Source of the DNA: Mytilus galloprovincialis
Lineage: Eukaryota > Mollusca > Bivalvia > Mytilida > Mytilidae
Direction: 5' to 3'
Assembly: GCF_965363235.1 (NCBI RefSeq)
Contig: NC_134849.1
Location: 47,934,122-47,998,121 of the forward strand
DNA: 64,000 nt
In this document: positions 28,001 to 38,923 of the stretch, one piece after another
Layout: every line of letters starts with the position of its first letter
Position numbering within the stretch: position 1 is the stretch's first letter
Program-made: the position numbers and the translations under genes
The notes under the pieces: generated by a model
The model's database searches: none
What the model saw: only the letters and a program-made list of their open reading frames with translations
What the model was told of the DNA's origin: nothing

Positions 28001-30974
28001 TCAATCGAGTTATGACTTTTTAACAGCGGTATACTTCTGTTGCCTTTATTTACGACAATTGTTTTTTACCCATTATTTTAGGATGATTTTGTATATTGTA
28101 GGTAAGTGGAGGAAGAATGAACATTGGTTTCACTTTATCTGATGAAGATGATCCCGATTACCATACATTTTCTTTAGTCACAAATCCACATAGCCAGTAT
28201 TATAAAATTGATCAATATACTGGCGAAATATCCTTCAAAACAGACTATGACATTGATACCTGTGGATTTGTACACCCAAAAAATGCAACTATAATTGTAC
28301 AATGCACAGATCAATATGGCGAGACTGGTAAGTTGAATCATATCATTTTGTCCTCCATGACCCCCTCCATGCTAAGTTTACAAAATATTGAAAATGGTTT
28401 TAACACATCAATGTTAAAATAATGGAATTTTATGCGACTAAGATACAAGTAAGGGGTTTAGCTATCCATAAAACCAGGTTTTTGTACATAAACAATGCAT
28501 ATAACAAGCCAGGAATGTGACAGTTTTGTCCAATGGTTTAATGTGTTTGAGTTCGTTATTTTTGTTATTTTACTTTTAATATAAGTTTCGCAATTTAGTT
28601 GTGTTGGTCAATTTTATTAATCGTTAACAAAAAGGCATGGAAAGAACATGAATGAAAAGAAAATGAAAACAATTGTGTCCATAAAAACTTTTTCAAACAA
28701 ATCCTTTTATGAAAAGAGTGAATTGATGGTGATATGTTTTGCAGAAAATGCGTTCATTAACAAATTAAAAGGTTGTTTTAGGAAACATTAATCAACTACA
28801 ATATGAAACCTTGCATATGAAAAAAACAAAAGGACTTACCTATAAAACAAAAACAAAAAACAGGTGTAATGTGATATATTAGACATGTACTACTATATGT
28901 AGCTTTCTATTTTTGTTTTATTAGTGCTATATTGTCGTTGCTTTGTATTGTACTCATGATCAGTCCTAATATGTCTGTTATTTCTAAATGACAACAAATT
29001 AATTCATTACAGGGACTGCCACTGTATCAGTATATGTCCAAGATGTCAACGATAATAAACCAATATGTAACAATACCGGTAATGTTATGATAGTAACGCA
29101 GTACACAAACCCGGGCGCCTTTATAGGAAGTATTGCAGCATCGGACTGTGACAGTGGTGTAAATGCAATTTTGGAATATAGCGGTGCATCTGTCACCGGA
29201 AGTCCATACTACACCGTGACGGCTAATGGCAACGTTTACTTGACAAATACAATAGACTTTGATTATGGGACAGATCATACTTTCTTGATCAAAGTAAAAG
29301 ATAATGGCATTCCTCAATTAACCGGGACATGCCAATTGACAGTTATATATATATGGACCACAACAACTACAACTACAACTGTTGCCCCTAATATTCCCAC
29401 TGACTGGTTGGATAAACCAGAGAACATAGCACTGGTGGCCATTTTGTCTCTTTTGGCATTGTTTCTTCTAGGTCTGTTGCTTTATTTGTGTTGTCGCCGT
29501 GGATTACCTTGTAGATCTTGTACAAACCCATTCAAATCATGCAAGTAAGTACATGTGATTGCTTTAACAAAATAAAACTAAATTCTCAATAATAGAATAT
29601 CGAATATATTGGAAATTCGTTTTTACACTGGTATTCTGGTGTCTGGCAAATTTTCAGACTTCTTAAAACTATCAATATGTATCCAGATGGTAAAATATGA
29701 ATTGATATATCAATCAAAATTATTGTAACGATATCTTGTCTCTAAAAATATGTTGACGCATGTGTTCTTTACTTTCCATAGAAGTTGTTGTAAACCAAGA
29801 CAGCCAACCAGAAGAATTGTAACGTGAGTAACCCTATTGCATATATGAAGCTTGATGTCGAGTGAAATAATAAATAATAAAAGTTCTTGCATTTTGATGA
29901 AAATATTTTCAAAATGATTTTTTACAATTAACATAAAATGGGTAAGATATATTTTGTATGCACGTTATTTTCTTATTGTAAAAAATATATGGTTGAAAAA
30001 TGAGAAGATGTGGTACATTTGCCAATGAGACAACTCTCCATCAAAGACCATAAGGATGTGTTTTAGTCAGGTTTATGATTTTGTGTCATATTTTCGGACT
30101 CCTTGTTTTGTTTTTCATTCGATAAATTGAACCATTACACTAAATTTTTTTTCATGTAAGACTTTGATAGCTCATGAAAGGTCATTTACCAAAATTTTAG
30201 AAGATTCTAGAGTTCTTTTCTCTCAAATCGAGACCCAAAAAAGAGTAATGCAAATATAAGGTAAAGGTCCTAGTCGAGTTTCCCAAGGCATTTAAAAAAA
30301 TAAATAAATTGAAAAGAAGCTACACAACTTATAAATATTTTTAGCTTATCTTGTTCTATAACTAAGTACATCCATACTAACTATGTATTTAAACCTTTTT
30401 GTAAATTACATTTCAGTCCTAAAGATCCTAAGAAAGATCCATTCAAGTTCTTTGATCATAGTAAGTACTCGGAACAAAATATTATATGAGTACAAGTTTC
30501 AGTAAACAAAATAGTCCTGGTAGATATATTTGTAAATATCAAATGCTTTACTGTATTTTTTGTATCTCAATTTTCATATATTATACGAGTAAATACTGAA
30601 GTAGTAGTTAACACTATACAACTGCATTACTATATTTTATCTTTAGTGATTTGAAATTTTCAAGATCAAAAGAGAAAATTATTAATGAATGAAAGTTAAC
30701 AAAAGAATATCATTATGCAAGAGTATTGGTCAATTGAAAAATGGAGCAGTAACATAACTATCATTTTGAGAGAATAATTTATATAAAACTTGGTTGGTTG
30801 ATAATATTTTATAACTCCAGCTCCTGTGGAGTTCAGAGTAAGCACTCTTTTTTTCTATTTTAAAAGAAAAGCTTAATAAAATATGTAATAATTTCAGATG
30901 ACCTTAATGTCAAAAGAGATATGTTTTCAACCAGGGATCAAGTTACAGATGCACCAATGCCGATGAAGATGTAA
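9995..30974 (+). CDS. Long cadherin-like single-pass membrane protein (19 exons, 1359 aa predicted)
   Basis: Exons: 9995-10072, 11508-11688, 12246-12548, 12830-13114, 13796-14098, 14446-14739, 16075-16365, 17117-17407, 18093-18413, 21676-21846, 22383-22520, 23142-23264, 25035-25226, 25830-26017, 28102-28327, 29013-29544, 29782-29823, 30417-30460, 30898-30974. All junctions are GT-AG and the phases match throughout, giving 4080 coding bases. The predicted product has a signal peptide (1-26), about 12 repeats of 90-100 residues with the cadherin pattern (an xPxF/xPxI start, a TDxD-like turn, an LDYDT-like segment, and YTxTITCxD), a Thr-rich stalk, a membrane helix at about 1266-1288 and a 71-residue cytoplasmic tail. 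Cell-surface adhesion or recognition is inferred from the fold. I cannot assign it to a named cadherin. A start at the second ATG (10016) is possible. Confidence 0.8.
11508..18413 (+). CDS. Exons 2-9: distal repeats 1-8, Cys-pair type, symmetric exons
   Basis: Exons 3-9 (303, 285, 303, 294, 291, 291 and 321 bases) all start and end in phase 1. Each encodes the C-terminal half of one repeat and the N-terminal half of the next. Exons 3, 5 and 7 resemble one another (GLDFDTHNTYTITITC, NVQQNTAPVITNLP). Exons 4, 6 and 8 resemble one another (YTIDITCSDNWG, NQPPSFTGFPASITVNE). So the block looks like three copies of a two-exon unit. Each repeat carries one Cys in an FTC-like site and one in an ITCxD-like site. 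The usual DxNDN linker is replaced by NTAP, NTPP or NSDP. This whole set of exons is missing from the paralogue at 41325. Confidence 0.8.
14786..14935 (+). repeat. Intronic copy of the 'ggggccag' dispersed repeat
   Basis: Diverged copy of 713-945, in intron 6. It is directly followed by further repeat text at 15040-15265. Confidence 0.6.
15040..15265. repeat. Intronic repeat, 'gccttcaa ... gctataaaag' family
   Basis: Contains 'aaccggccttcaagaatga', 'ggctataaaaggttt', 'acgagaaacaaatat', 'aacgacaatcactgaac' and 'ctgactcc', as in 4098-4310. The rest of the intron to 16074 shows no gene. Poly-A tracts lie near 15091 and 15392. Confidence 0.6.
18950..19190. repeat. Dispersed repeat, 'gaaaatggtggattgaacc' family
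   Basis: Copies at 39795-40020 (very similar) and 42035-42205 (diverged), all in the same orientation. Shared words: 'gtaaaatcacaaaaatactg', 'cctgacttggtacaggca', 'tttcaaatgtagaaaatgg', 'cctctcactt'. Here it sits in intron 9 of the long gene next to the reverse-transcriptase element and may be part of its 3' region. Confidence 0.65.
19440..19800 (-). repeat. Degenerate tandem array downstream of the reverse transcriptase
   Basis: A unit of about 60-120 bases containing 'gttcaaagtatgacgggat' and 'cataagtacagagtcac' occurs four times (about 19470, 19571, 19688 and 19751). It lies just beyond the 3' end of the minus-strand reverse-transcriptase frame, so I take it to be the 3' untranslated part of that element. 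Confidence 0.6.
19898..21376 (-). pseudogene. Decayed reverse transcriptase of a retroelement, probably Penelope-like
   Basis: One minus-strand frame runs from about 21376 to a terminal stop at 19898-19900. It is broken by at least four in-frame stops (21017-21019 TGA, 20636-20638, 20312-20314, and one near 20075) but by no frameshift I can see. Landmarks in order: KASNNIVFVC, a catalytic motif A of the form FDFSTLYTTIPH, GIPMGTNCAPLLAD, then RYTDDV (motif C, with T where I is usual), YPPELEIKETTD and SPAYGIYISQLIRYSRAC. This is the RT core order of an animal retroelement, and the motif style suggests Penelope-like. No GIY-YIG endonuclease is visible. It lies antisense in intron 9 of the long cadherin-like gene and should be inactive. 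Confidence 0.75.
21676..26017 (+). CDS. Exons 10-14: middle repeats 8-11 of the long cadherin-like protein
   Basis: Exons 21676-21846, 22383-22520, 23142-23264, 25035-25226 and 25830-26017. The first four are phase 1-1. Exon 14 is 188 bases, phase 1 to 0. The paralogue has matching exons of 159, 135, 123, 189 and 188 bases with the same phases, so these are one-to-one counterparts. Recognisable pieces are TTDADSDTVTYSM, TVTITADDGK, NVNTAPEITNIG, DPDTGQTQTITYTV and FDYEYINLYKLTIYVTDSYA, all of cadherin-repeat type. Exon 10 carries the inserted RTGRSSSGILYV segment also seen in the paralogue's exon 3. Confidence 0.8.
23265..25034 (+). other. Intron 12 of the long gene, no insert recognised
   Basis: 1.8 kb of AT-rich sequence between a GTATGA donor and a CAACAG acceptor. 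I see no exon or RNA gene. The open frame at 23817-24005 is featureless. Confidence 0.5.
26255..26660 (+). repeat. Two head-to-tail copies of the 'tttttggtcaagg' repeat
   Basis: The first copy starts near 26285 and the second near 26455. Both contain 'gttttt.aagaagtt', 'caacttgaaacttagta', 'acatgttccc', 'tgatatgatctttctaa' and 'atagaaaatgatagtgc'. The single copy at 1050-1330 shares these words. It is in intron 14 of the long gene, just 5' of the inverted-repeat element. Confidence 0.7.
26861..27955. mobile_element. Non-autonomous DNA transposon with CAGKGGCGGATCCAG ends (hAT-like?)
   Basis: The left end reads CAGGGGCGGATCCAG and the right end, reverse-complemented, reads CAGTGGCGGATCCAG: a 15-base terminal inverted repeat with one mismatch. 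Both sides are flanked by ATGTG (26856-26860 and 27956-27960), a likely target-site duplication. The interior (about 1.1 kb) has no transposase-like frame, so it is non-autonomous. Ends of this form are known to me from animal hAT elements, but those make 8-base duplications and only 5-6 are visible here, so the superfamily is uncertain. It lies in intron 14 of the long cadherin-like gene. Confidence 0.7.
28102..29544 (+). CDS. Exons 15-16: membrane-proximal repeats, Thr stalk and membrane helix
   Basis: Exon 15 (28102-28327) has good cadherin features: FTLSDEDDPDYHTFSLV and YKIDQYTGEISF followed by DYDID. Exon 16 (29013-29544) begins with VSVYVQDVNDNKPIC, the only canonical DxNDN linker in this protein, then ASDCDSGVNA, IDFDYGTDHTFLIKVKDNG, a stalk with seven Thr in a row, and the helix IALVAILSLLALFLLGLLLY followed by CCRR. 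The positive, Cys-containing segment after the helix predicts type I topology. Exon 16 ends in phase 2. Confidence 0.85.
28328..29012 (+). other. Intron 15 of the long gene, empty
   Basis: No insert recognised. The position of this intron differs from the paralogue by 29 bases (see findings). Confidence 0.5.
29782..30974 (+). CDS. Exons 17-19: cytoplasmic tail of the long cadherin-like protein
   Basis: Exons 29782-29823 (phase 2-2), 30417-30460 (2-1) and 30898-30974 (1-stop, TAA at 30972-30974). They encode KSCCKPRQPTRRIVTP, then PKDPKKDPFKFFDH, then a last exon ending MFSTRDQVTDAPMPMKM. Counting the end of exon 16 there are seven Cys near the membrane. The PTRRIVTP segment matches PTRTITP in the paralogue, and the final residues match too, which supports this frame. 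No beta-catenin-binding sequence of classical cadherins is apparent. Confidence 0.75.
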
Positions 30975-31007
30975 TGTGTATCAAACCGATCTGTGACACA
31001 AATATAA

Positions 31008-31013
31008 AATAAA
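31008..31013 (+). promoter_or_regulatory. Polyadenylation signal AATAAA of the long cadherin-like gene
   Basis: It lies 34 bases past the TAA stop. Another AATAAA lies near 31124, so a short 3'UTR is likely. Confidence 0.45.
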
Positions 31014-32860
31014 CAGGATGAAAATATTTCTACAATATGAAGACATTTTATTTGTATGAAACCGAAAGTGTGATAAAAAATATAGAAAAACATAAAAGAT
31101 TAAATGCTTTGAAAGAAGCATGAATAAAAAAACTTAATTTTCTGACTGATTTAAATTGGGATTTTCAATCAAAATGGAAAGCGAGACAGGCCAAAACATT
31201 TTCTGCAGTCAGCCAGTTTAAATTTCCTCATTGAATTAGTTTCCGAATATATATTTGCATGTTTAATCCTGCATTTAAACTTTAGCACTTTAATACTTAA
31301 TCATCACTTTTTGTATTTCAAAGAACTAGCCTTTACTTTTAGGCCTACATAACAGAGGACTTCAAAATGCAGTTAACATTCCTTATTTCATATTATGGTT
31401 AACGAATAATAGTGAATAAAACGTAATGATATAGGACTATATTTTTTGTAGTTATAATATTACACAAGTATATTTGTACACCTTTAAAGATGGGTGACTG
31501 AATGTTGGATAAACTATTGTATTTGTCATTTTAAAAGTACTGCGACGCTATAACGATATTGTTATTAATGTATGAATGTATATACTGTTAATTTATTACT
31601 GTATTAAAATTTTGTTTAACATATGTTTGCGTTTACCTGTTTATCTCTTTCACCTGACAATTTGGAATTATTCATTAGTACTGATCAACCATGTTCATAA
31701 AGTAATACATCCAAACTCCACTGTTATAATATTTGAGATGGTTCTCGTGTTTGTATGAAAAAGTATTGCTTGAACTTGTTCGGAGGTAATTGTGAAATTA
31801 TTGGCGTCTATGAAACGTAATAGCAGATGGCAACATTGATCATATTTATGTTTGTTATTTACAGTTAATAATGAATAACATGTTTTTTTTTGCTATCATT
31901 CATTTGCATAAATACAAAATAGGTATCATGTTATATCATTTTAATGAAAACCCTACCTACAGAATAGAAAACACTTAAAATATAACTCTAACCGATCCTT
32001 GGAATTAATAAAATGTATATTATAGATCTATGAATAGTGATGAAATTACGTTAGACCGACATAATCAAGTACACACGTCTAGGTCATGGTGCATGACTAG
32101 ATCTCTAAGCAATGACACAGAAAAAAAGAATACAGGATTTTGACCACACAACAACCACACTCCAAGAAATAGTTGTACATATATAGACAATTACATGAGA
32201 TAAGAACACATCATGAAGATAGTCTGACTAGATAACAGTACACACTGTTGTAGGGTTTAACTAGTTCGTCATCCCAAATCCTACACAACACTTTGTCTAT
32301 ATAGTGAAAACGTTTTTTGAGTAAAACCACATAATAAAGATCTTGAAAACTGCAACAACCGATAGTGACTTCTAACTTGGTGAAAAAATTAAAAGATAGT
32401 CACTTATATTTGGAAAACAGGATGAAAATGAATTCGCTACTACAGGCAGCTTGCTAAGGTTGCACATATGTTTGTGTTTTATTGCCGCTGCAAAAAGGAA
32501 GGTCGATGGAAGCACACAGTAAATCATAATGTAAATTTGACAAACAAAAGTTCAGTTTATCGTACTTGCAAGATAAATCTTTATACTAGCAGATGAAATT
32601 TTGTGAAACTTCAAAAAAGAAAGAAGAGAGGACAAACAGTGTCATGCAAAATAAACAACGAACATAACCTGTTAGTCCATACTAAAACATTAATGACAAA
32701 TCTTTCACTCATGTACACATTCAGTTTGTTTGTTAATATGTTTAAAATAAAATCGTGTCCATTTAAACTGGATTTGAAACAAACGTACTTTTTTTAAAAG
32801 GTTAAAAATTCAGAATTTATCAATAATTGTGAGACTTGATATTATATGTATCAAAATCCT
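31014..32860. other. Intergenic, no gene seen
   Basis: AT-rich spacer. Open frames at 31576-31758 and 32603-32797 have no conserved features. Confidence 0.45.
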
Positions 32861-33314
32861 TATAATAAGCTGTTAACAAAACTTAGAATTTTTGAAATAT
32901 TAAGGCTTTTCTACCTCAGGAATAGATTACCTTAGCTGTATTTGGCAAAACTTTTAGTCGAGTCTTTTGTAGACGAAAAAGACGAAATACCAAACTCTCC
33001 AAAATAAACTTAATCTATGATGAGCTTATTTACAACCACTGGGTCGATGCCACTGCTGGTGGAGATTTATTTCCCCGAGGGTATCACCAGCCCAGTAGTC
33101 TGCACGTCTGTGTTGACATGAGTTATCATTGATATGTTCATAATAATAAATTAACTGTTAACAAAACTTTGAATTTTTAAAATAATAAGGCTTTTCTACC
33201 TCAAGAATAGATTACCTTAGCTGTATTTGGCAAAACTTTTAGTCGAGTCTTTTGTAGACGAAACGCGCGTCTGGCGTAAGTGTCAAATTTTAATCCTGGT
33301 ATCTATGATGAGTT
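32861..33314 (-). repeat. Mussel-type 374-base dispersed repeat, tandem copy on the minus strand
   Basis: Two successive units (starts near 32871 and 33156) with 'tgttaacaaaactt', 'aaggcttttctacctca', 'attaccttagctgtatttgg', 'cttttgtagacgaaa' and 'tctatgatgag'. The first unit is internally shortened. Reverse of the copy at 7126-7600. Confidence 0.8.
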
Positions 33315-33469
33315 GATATACACACCTTTAGTATGAGAGTAATTGCTGTAAAAACATATAAAACCTTCTGTTTATAAAAGGTATTATAAAATGTCCGGAC
33401 GGATACAAAGAAAAAGTCTGCATGTCATTGCCTAGGCGCTGTGATGGTCTTTTATCAGTAATTAATGAA

Positions 33470-33965
33470 AAAAGATGAAGTATTGATGCCAATGAAACAA
33501 CTCTTCACAAGAGACCAAAAATGACACAAAAATTTATGACTAAAGGGGAATGTACAGTCTCCAACAATGATTAAAACCCAGTACGCATATTCAGCTATAA
33601 AAAATCACAAAATCACAAACATAAAACAATTCAAATGAGAAAACTAACGGCCTAATTAGTGTACAAAAAAAATGAACGAAAAACAAATACGTAACACAGC
33701 ACCAAACGACATCCACAAGCTTAAAAACCAGGTTTAATCCAACATTTTCTACATAACAAAAATCTTGTATCAAGTCAGGAATAGGAAAATTTTAATCCAT
33801 TCGTTTGATGTGTTTAAGCCTTTGACTTTGCCATTTCATTTCCGTGTTGAAATTTTCCTCGAAGTTCAGTATTTTTGTGATTTTACTTTTTACAGTCTGC
33901 TAACTTGAGCCAGATCCCATACATATATATGGCGGGGTTTAACACGTAAGCAGGATTCCAACCTT
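33470..33965. repeat. Dispersed repeat, 'gccaatgaaacaactctt' family
   Basis: Includes 'gatgccaatgaaacaactctt', 'cagctataaaaaatcacaaa', 'aaaatgaacgaaaaac', 'ccaaacgacatccaca' and 'tatggcggggtttaacac'. Longer member of the 4098-4310 family. Confidence 0.65.
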
Positions 33966-35937
33966 CCTAAATGAGGAAATGTTATAAAGGAGAGGAGAAA
34001 GATGGTTAAGGCATAATCAACCTAGAAAATAATAAAGTTTCATTTGGGATATTTGTGTGATATATTGAGCAGTAAATCGAAATGGAAAAACAATTTTTAA
34101 GTTTATGCATTTACTTTCAAAGCTAAAAGGACTTGTACTTTTCAATAAAATGACGTTGTGGAAATATTATAAAATGTCATTCAGTTTGATTCCGCCTACT
34201 GGAGGAAAGTTATATATTATTTATTCATTATTATATATATTTTCAAAATCAATTATGTAATTCTTGAAGAACCATTTATAAACTGTGTTTCTGCATTTCA
34301 ATACAAACTAAATAAATTTCAGAAGAATCAAAGTAATATTTTCCATACCAATAATTTTAATAGAACAAAAGTTTAATCAATTTTAAGCTTTTTAATACCA
34401 AACATATAATTTTGGAATAAATACGAATTCATTTAGAAATTCAACTATGACAGGTAACAATTTGATAGGTAAATGGTCCAATATCATCACCGACATTTGG
34501 TAGTGAATGAAAAGTAACAATTAAGTAATGAAACCCTACTTTCTGATTTTCGTACGTACAAGTTACTGCTGACACCTGCCATTCGGAAATCAAACAACTC
34601 AGTACGAAAAGTCATGTTCTTTTTTAATTACATTCTAGACAAAAAGTGATGTCAATCATAGTATGCAGCTATGCTCAAGGCCAAAAGTCTGAAATATCAC
34701 AAACATAAAGTGTTTGAGGAAATATAAAGCGTGAGCACAACAATAAGGGTGGCCTTAACAAATAGGCAAAATTCGTTTAAGGTATTCATTGTTTAGACAA
34801 GTTGTATTCTTCGCTTACGAGTATTTAAATGATAAAATAACCTTGAAATTGACATAACAATTCGTCATTTCAATTATGTCAAAACTAAAGTGCAGACTAC
34901 TGGGTGTATTTGCGTAATGCTCTGACTGATAGAATATAAGCAGCTATATCGATCGCCATGAAGTGGGCGTTTTAACTCAGTGATGATTACTACATCCTTA
35001 TGAAGTTGTCTCTGGAAAATTTGTTTTCCTTTGGTCCTAAAGACTTCGAGAAAAAAAAACTTTCTTCACATTTGGTAAAATGTTAGGATATTAAAATTAT
35101 ATAGTGTTGATTTGATTCTGTAACGATGGCAGATCTGGGAGATTTGTATTTTTATTTTGAAAATCCTTTTGATTAAAACAAACATTTGAAAAAATACAAC
35201 ATAAAGTTGAAAACACAAGTGTTTTGAAATATCTGAAATTCATGAAACAAATGAAAAAAGTACAACAAAAATTAAGACATAAAACAAACAATGGCAAATA
35301 ATATCATCTTTAAAAATTTTCAACTGACAGTTATAGAGTCTAGACGTACATAATGCAAATGAGCCAGAAGGAAAACGTTAATTAAAAGTAATACAAATGC
35401 ATAAATTAACTTCAAAATTTGCATTGCCATAGATAAGATGTAATGAAAAATATTCAATTGAGGTTTCAAAGGATCTTGAGATATCCTGCCAAGAATGAAA
35501 CTTTTGTATTTACAACTCCTTTTCATCGGCAGTGAATGCGATATGATAAATGTCCAAGAATGTACATGTATATTATGATTGCAGTATTTACTAATGGCAT
35601 ATTAATTGGTCTGTACCTAGAGAAATATAATAATATTTATTTATTTTATTTCATTTATCAAAAATTCAATCTAGCATTTTCAATTAAGTTTCAACCTTGT
35701 TTTCCTATTTTTTTTTAAAGTTTTTTATGATGCTTTGCATAACGTATAATACAAAATGTAATATCATTCTTGCTGCAATTGAAGTCGTCAATACCATACT
35801 ATAAGAAAAGAGGGATTGTATTCCTCTATTCAGTCGATAAATTGCTATTAAATGAACAAGTACTTGGAATCATATTTAACTGGTCATTATCAAATTCAAC
35901 AGCAAAGTCATTTACTGGTGGAGTTTTAATCATTGAT
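33966..35937. other. Intergenic, no gene seen
   Basis: AT-rich spacer with no recognised gene, RNA or element. Minus-strand open frames at 35097-35297 and 35320-35526 lack family features. Confidence 0.45.
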
Positions 35938-36165
35938 ATGGTCATAGTCATAAATTAACTGTTTACAAAACTTTGAATTTTTGAAAAATACTAAGGCTTT
36001 TCTACCTCACAAAAAGAATACTTTAGCTGTATTTTACAAAACTTTCGTACTCTATTAGGCTTTTAGAATTTTATTGTTCGAACGTCACTGTCGAGTCTTT
36101 TATAGACGAAATGCTCGTTTGCCGCAAATATAAAATTGCAATCCTGGTATCTATAATGCGTTTAT
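35938..36165 (-). repeat. Diverged copy of the 374-base dispersed repeat
   Basis: 'aaattaactgtttacaaaact', 'ctaaggcttttctacctca', 'cgagtcttttatagacgaaa' and 'caatcctggtatctataatg' match the copy at 32861-33314. The middle part differs. Confidence 0.75.
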
Positions 36166-38719
36166 TAACACAAAATATAAATGTCTTATACATCATATTT
36201 CTTACAGAAATTCTCGTCAACATCACACTCTCCAAATTAAACTTAAAACAAACACACAAACATATTTACACCAAATAGTGAAGAACAGAAGAAAAGATAG
36301 AACATGTACAAGCCATTAGATTTAAGCACTATACTATAAATAACTAATGTGTATATGCATTGGAACAAGAATCGTCCATATTGTCCGTCTTTCAACGCAA
36401 CAGCACGTTCACCTGTACACAATATACAAATATACCAAGAGAAAAACAGATTATGTACTTGCTGTAATATAAAAAGTGTTGAAGATGTGTACCATTTTAC
36501 TTAAGTGTGTCCTGTGTATAGATTTGTACGACTGCAGTTTTTACCAAACTATTATTATTCGTGGCCAAATGTGACAAAAATAAGGTATTTGTATCAAGCA
36601 CAATCTAGATAGATAGTTTGACAATTGTGTTATTATTTGAAGTCTCCCTGGCAGATAAGATCACGTCTAAATTTTTATTTATTTGTCGATTGTTTTTTCT
36701 TATAATATTGTTCTCTGCTGTTCATTATGAATTACAATGTAATATGTCTGTGTTTCTGTAGCATGTAACTACTGCTTTACAAATAAAGAATTCGTTCATT
36801 CATATTAATTTTCTTTTTTTTCTTTTGGAGATGTAGGGTTATTAAGTGGTCCATAGCTATATGGGAACATAACAATATGTGTTGAATTGACTATAAGCCT
36901 AGATATCAATGGAAATGAACTCATTAAGTGTATTTGAGGCTGAAAATGGGAATGTTCAAGGATACAGTTTTTACTCAGTTTAATGTTTTAGTTACAACAG
37001 TTAACAAATCCTTTGCATCGATATTTCGAGTTCTTAGTCGATAAATTAGCCAGTTCTGATTAGAACCCAATATTTTCGTTGAAATAGTTTTTTGGACTAT
37101 CTGTCACTAGAAAGATTCAAATCCAAATATGAAATCCAAAAGTTGACCAACATATATATTTAGAGCATGAACTCCCGTTTATTCAAACTAATAGTAATAA
37201 CTGTTTTTTGATACTACAATAAAAAAAAGGAGTAATGCTCATATATATATGTACGACTTATTACAATTAAAAGATAGATAATAAAATACATAAAAGGGTA
37301 TCTTTGTAACGTGAGTTATGATGTTTTGCATTGAAATTTTATCTTTGAAATATTAAAACATTTTATATTCGGTTTCATTCTAGAATGTTCATTAATAAAT
37401 TGCATTCATCCAACGTGATCAGTCGCAATTTTATACTAAATGATGTGTGTTGAGTTATGTTTGAAATTTTGAAATATCCATTATACCTATAAACCCTATC
37501 ATTAAGGATTGAAGTATGTCAAAACCATATTTAAAAAAAAAGAAATCGTGTTAGCTGTGCAAGGTTAATGGACATAATTTATATCAGTTTATGGTCTTGT
37601 ATTACTTACAATTATATCTCAAATTTTTTTGCATCTCTTTCACCATTTTAAAATTGCAGTTGAAATATTGAGTAACTGTATGAATTTCTGAAAGGGTATA
37701 ATTTATTGCCGCAATTTAAGGTTGAATTCAATATCATGTGCGAACTTAATTATATGACGACTTTCAAGATATGTACAAAACATCAAACTTGCGTAATTTC
37801 CCGACTGATTAATTTGATTTATTGTTAACCTTCTTACAGTCCCCAAAACATTTTGAAAAGTCCTTCTACATTTGATGATAACTTGACGATGTCTTTACAA
37901 TCTTATCTAAATAGAATTAATTATTGTTCAAATATTTTAATATCATCTTTTATGTTGAAATTGAATACACATTTCGACGAATAAAAGCACTTCACTATAT
38001 TGGGTTTTCTTCTATTTACCACTGATGTAATTACCTTTCCAAATGACGTTAAAATAGTCGGTAAATATACAAATTAGGCATCACGATTTTTACAATAGAA
38101 AGAAAAAAAACAACACACCTCATACCGTTTTAATTCTTAAAATTTAGAATAAAGTTAAAACGATTTTGATTACAATTATAAAACGTGTGCGTTATTTAAC
38201 AATCATTAAAAGAAAAAAATGAATATTTAGCTGGAAAAAAATGTCTGTATTTTTTGTATGAATCAGTATGATGTAATATTCAGTCAAACATATTATACTC
38301 TTTTATGAAAAAGAAATACAAAGAAATATAGAGTTTGTTTGACAGAACACGATGAAACGAGCAACGTGGTTTTAATATGATAGGAGGATTTTGAATTATG
38401 GACAAGCGATAATTCTTCTTGTCATACAAATGTGATGTTTATAACTTGTTGAGTTGCTGTTATAAACGTGTACTTTTCTTGAATCGTTTGTTTGATGACG
38501 TTTAAAATATTCGAAATACCCTGATTAAGCCTGACACCGTAATTAAATCGCTCATTAATGTAAGGACAAAATGGAAATATACTTTCTTAACGGCTAGTAA
38601 TGATAGTTAGGTTTCAGAAGTCTACCCTTTCGGCATACAGTAATGATAGTCTATCTTATAAACACATGTTTACAGGATAGGAATAAAATAATATAGCTCT
38701 TAAAATTCACTACTTGTCA
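36166..38719. other. Intergenic, no gene seen
   Basis: No coding region recognised. A phrase near 38050 ('acgttaaaatagtcggtaa') resembles the duplicated block at 54511 and 58084, but only over about 20 bases. Confidence 0.4.
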
Positions 38720-38721
38720 TA

Positions 38722-38921
38722 CACAGGCAAAATTTGCTCCCGTGAATTTCACATGAATCTCACATGAAATTCACGTGAAAAATTTCATGTTAGATTCACC
38801 TCAAACGAGCTTATACATGAAACTCACGTGAAAATTTTCATGTGAATTTCACGTGAATTTCACGTGAGATTCACATGAATTTAAATTCACGTGAAATTGA
38901 TGTGAATAAAATTTGCCTGTG
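38722..38921. mobile_element. 200-bp palindromic MITE made of TTCACRTGAA units
   Basis: The ends are CACAGGCAAA at the left and, reverse-complemented, CACAGGCAAA at the right. The element is flanked by TA on both sides (38720-38721 and 38922-38923), as expected of a Tc1/mariner-type insertion. The interior is almost wholly the 10-base palindrome TTCACGTGAA/TTCACATGAA and close variants, repeated more than ten times in both orientations. It has no coding capacity, so it is non-autonomous. It is dense in CACGTG E-box sites, which could matter for regulation, but no effect can be read from sequence. Confidence 0.75.
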
Positions 38922-38923
38922 TA

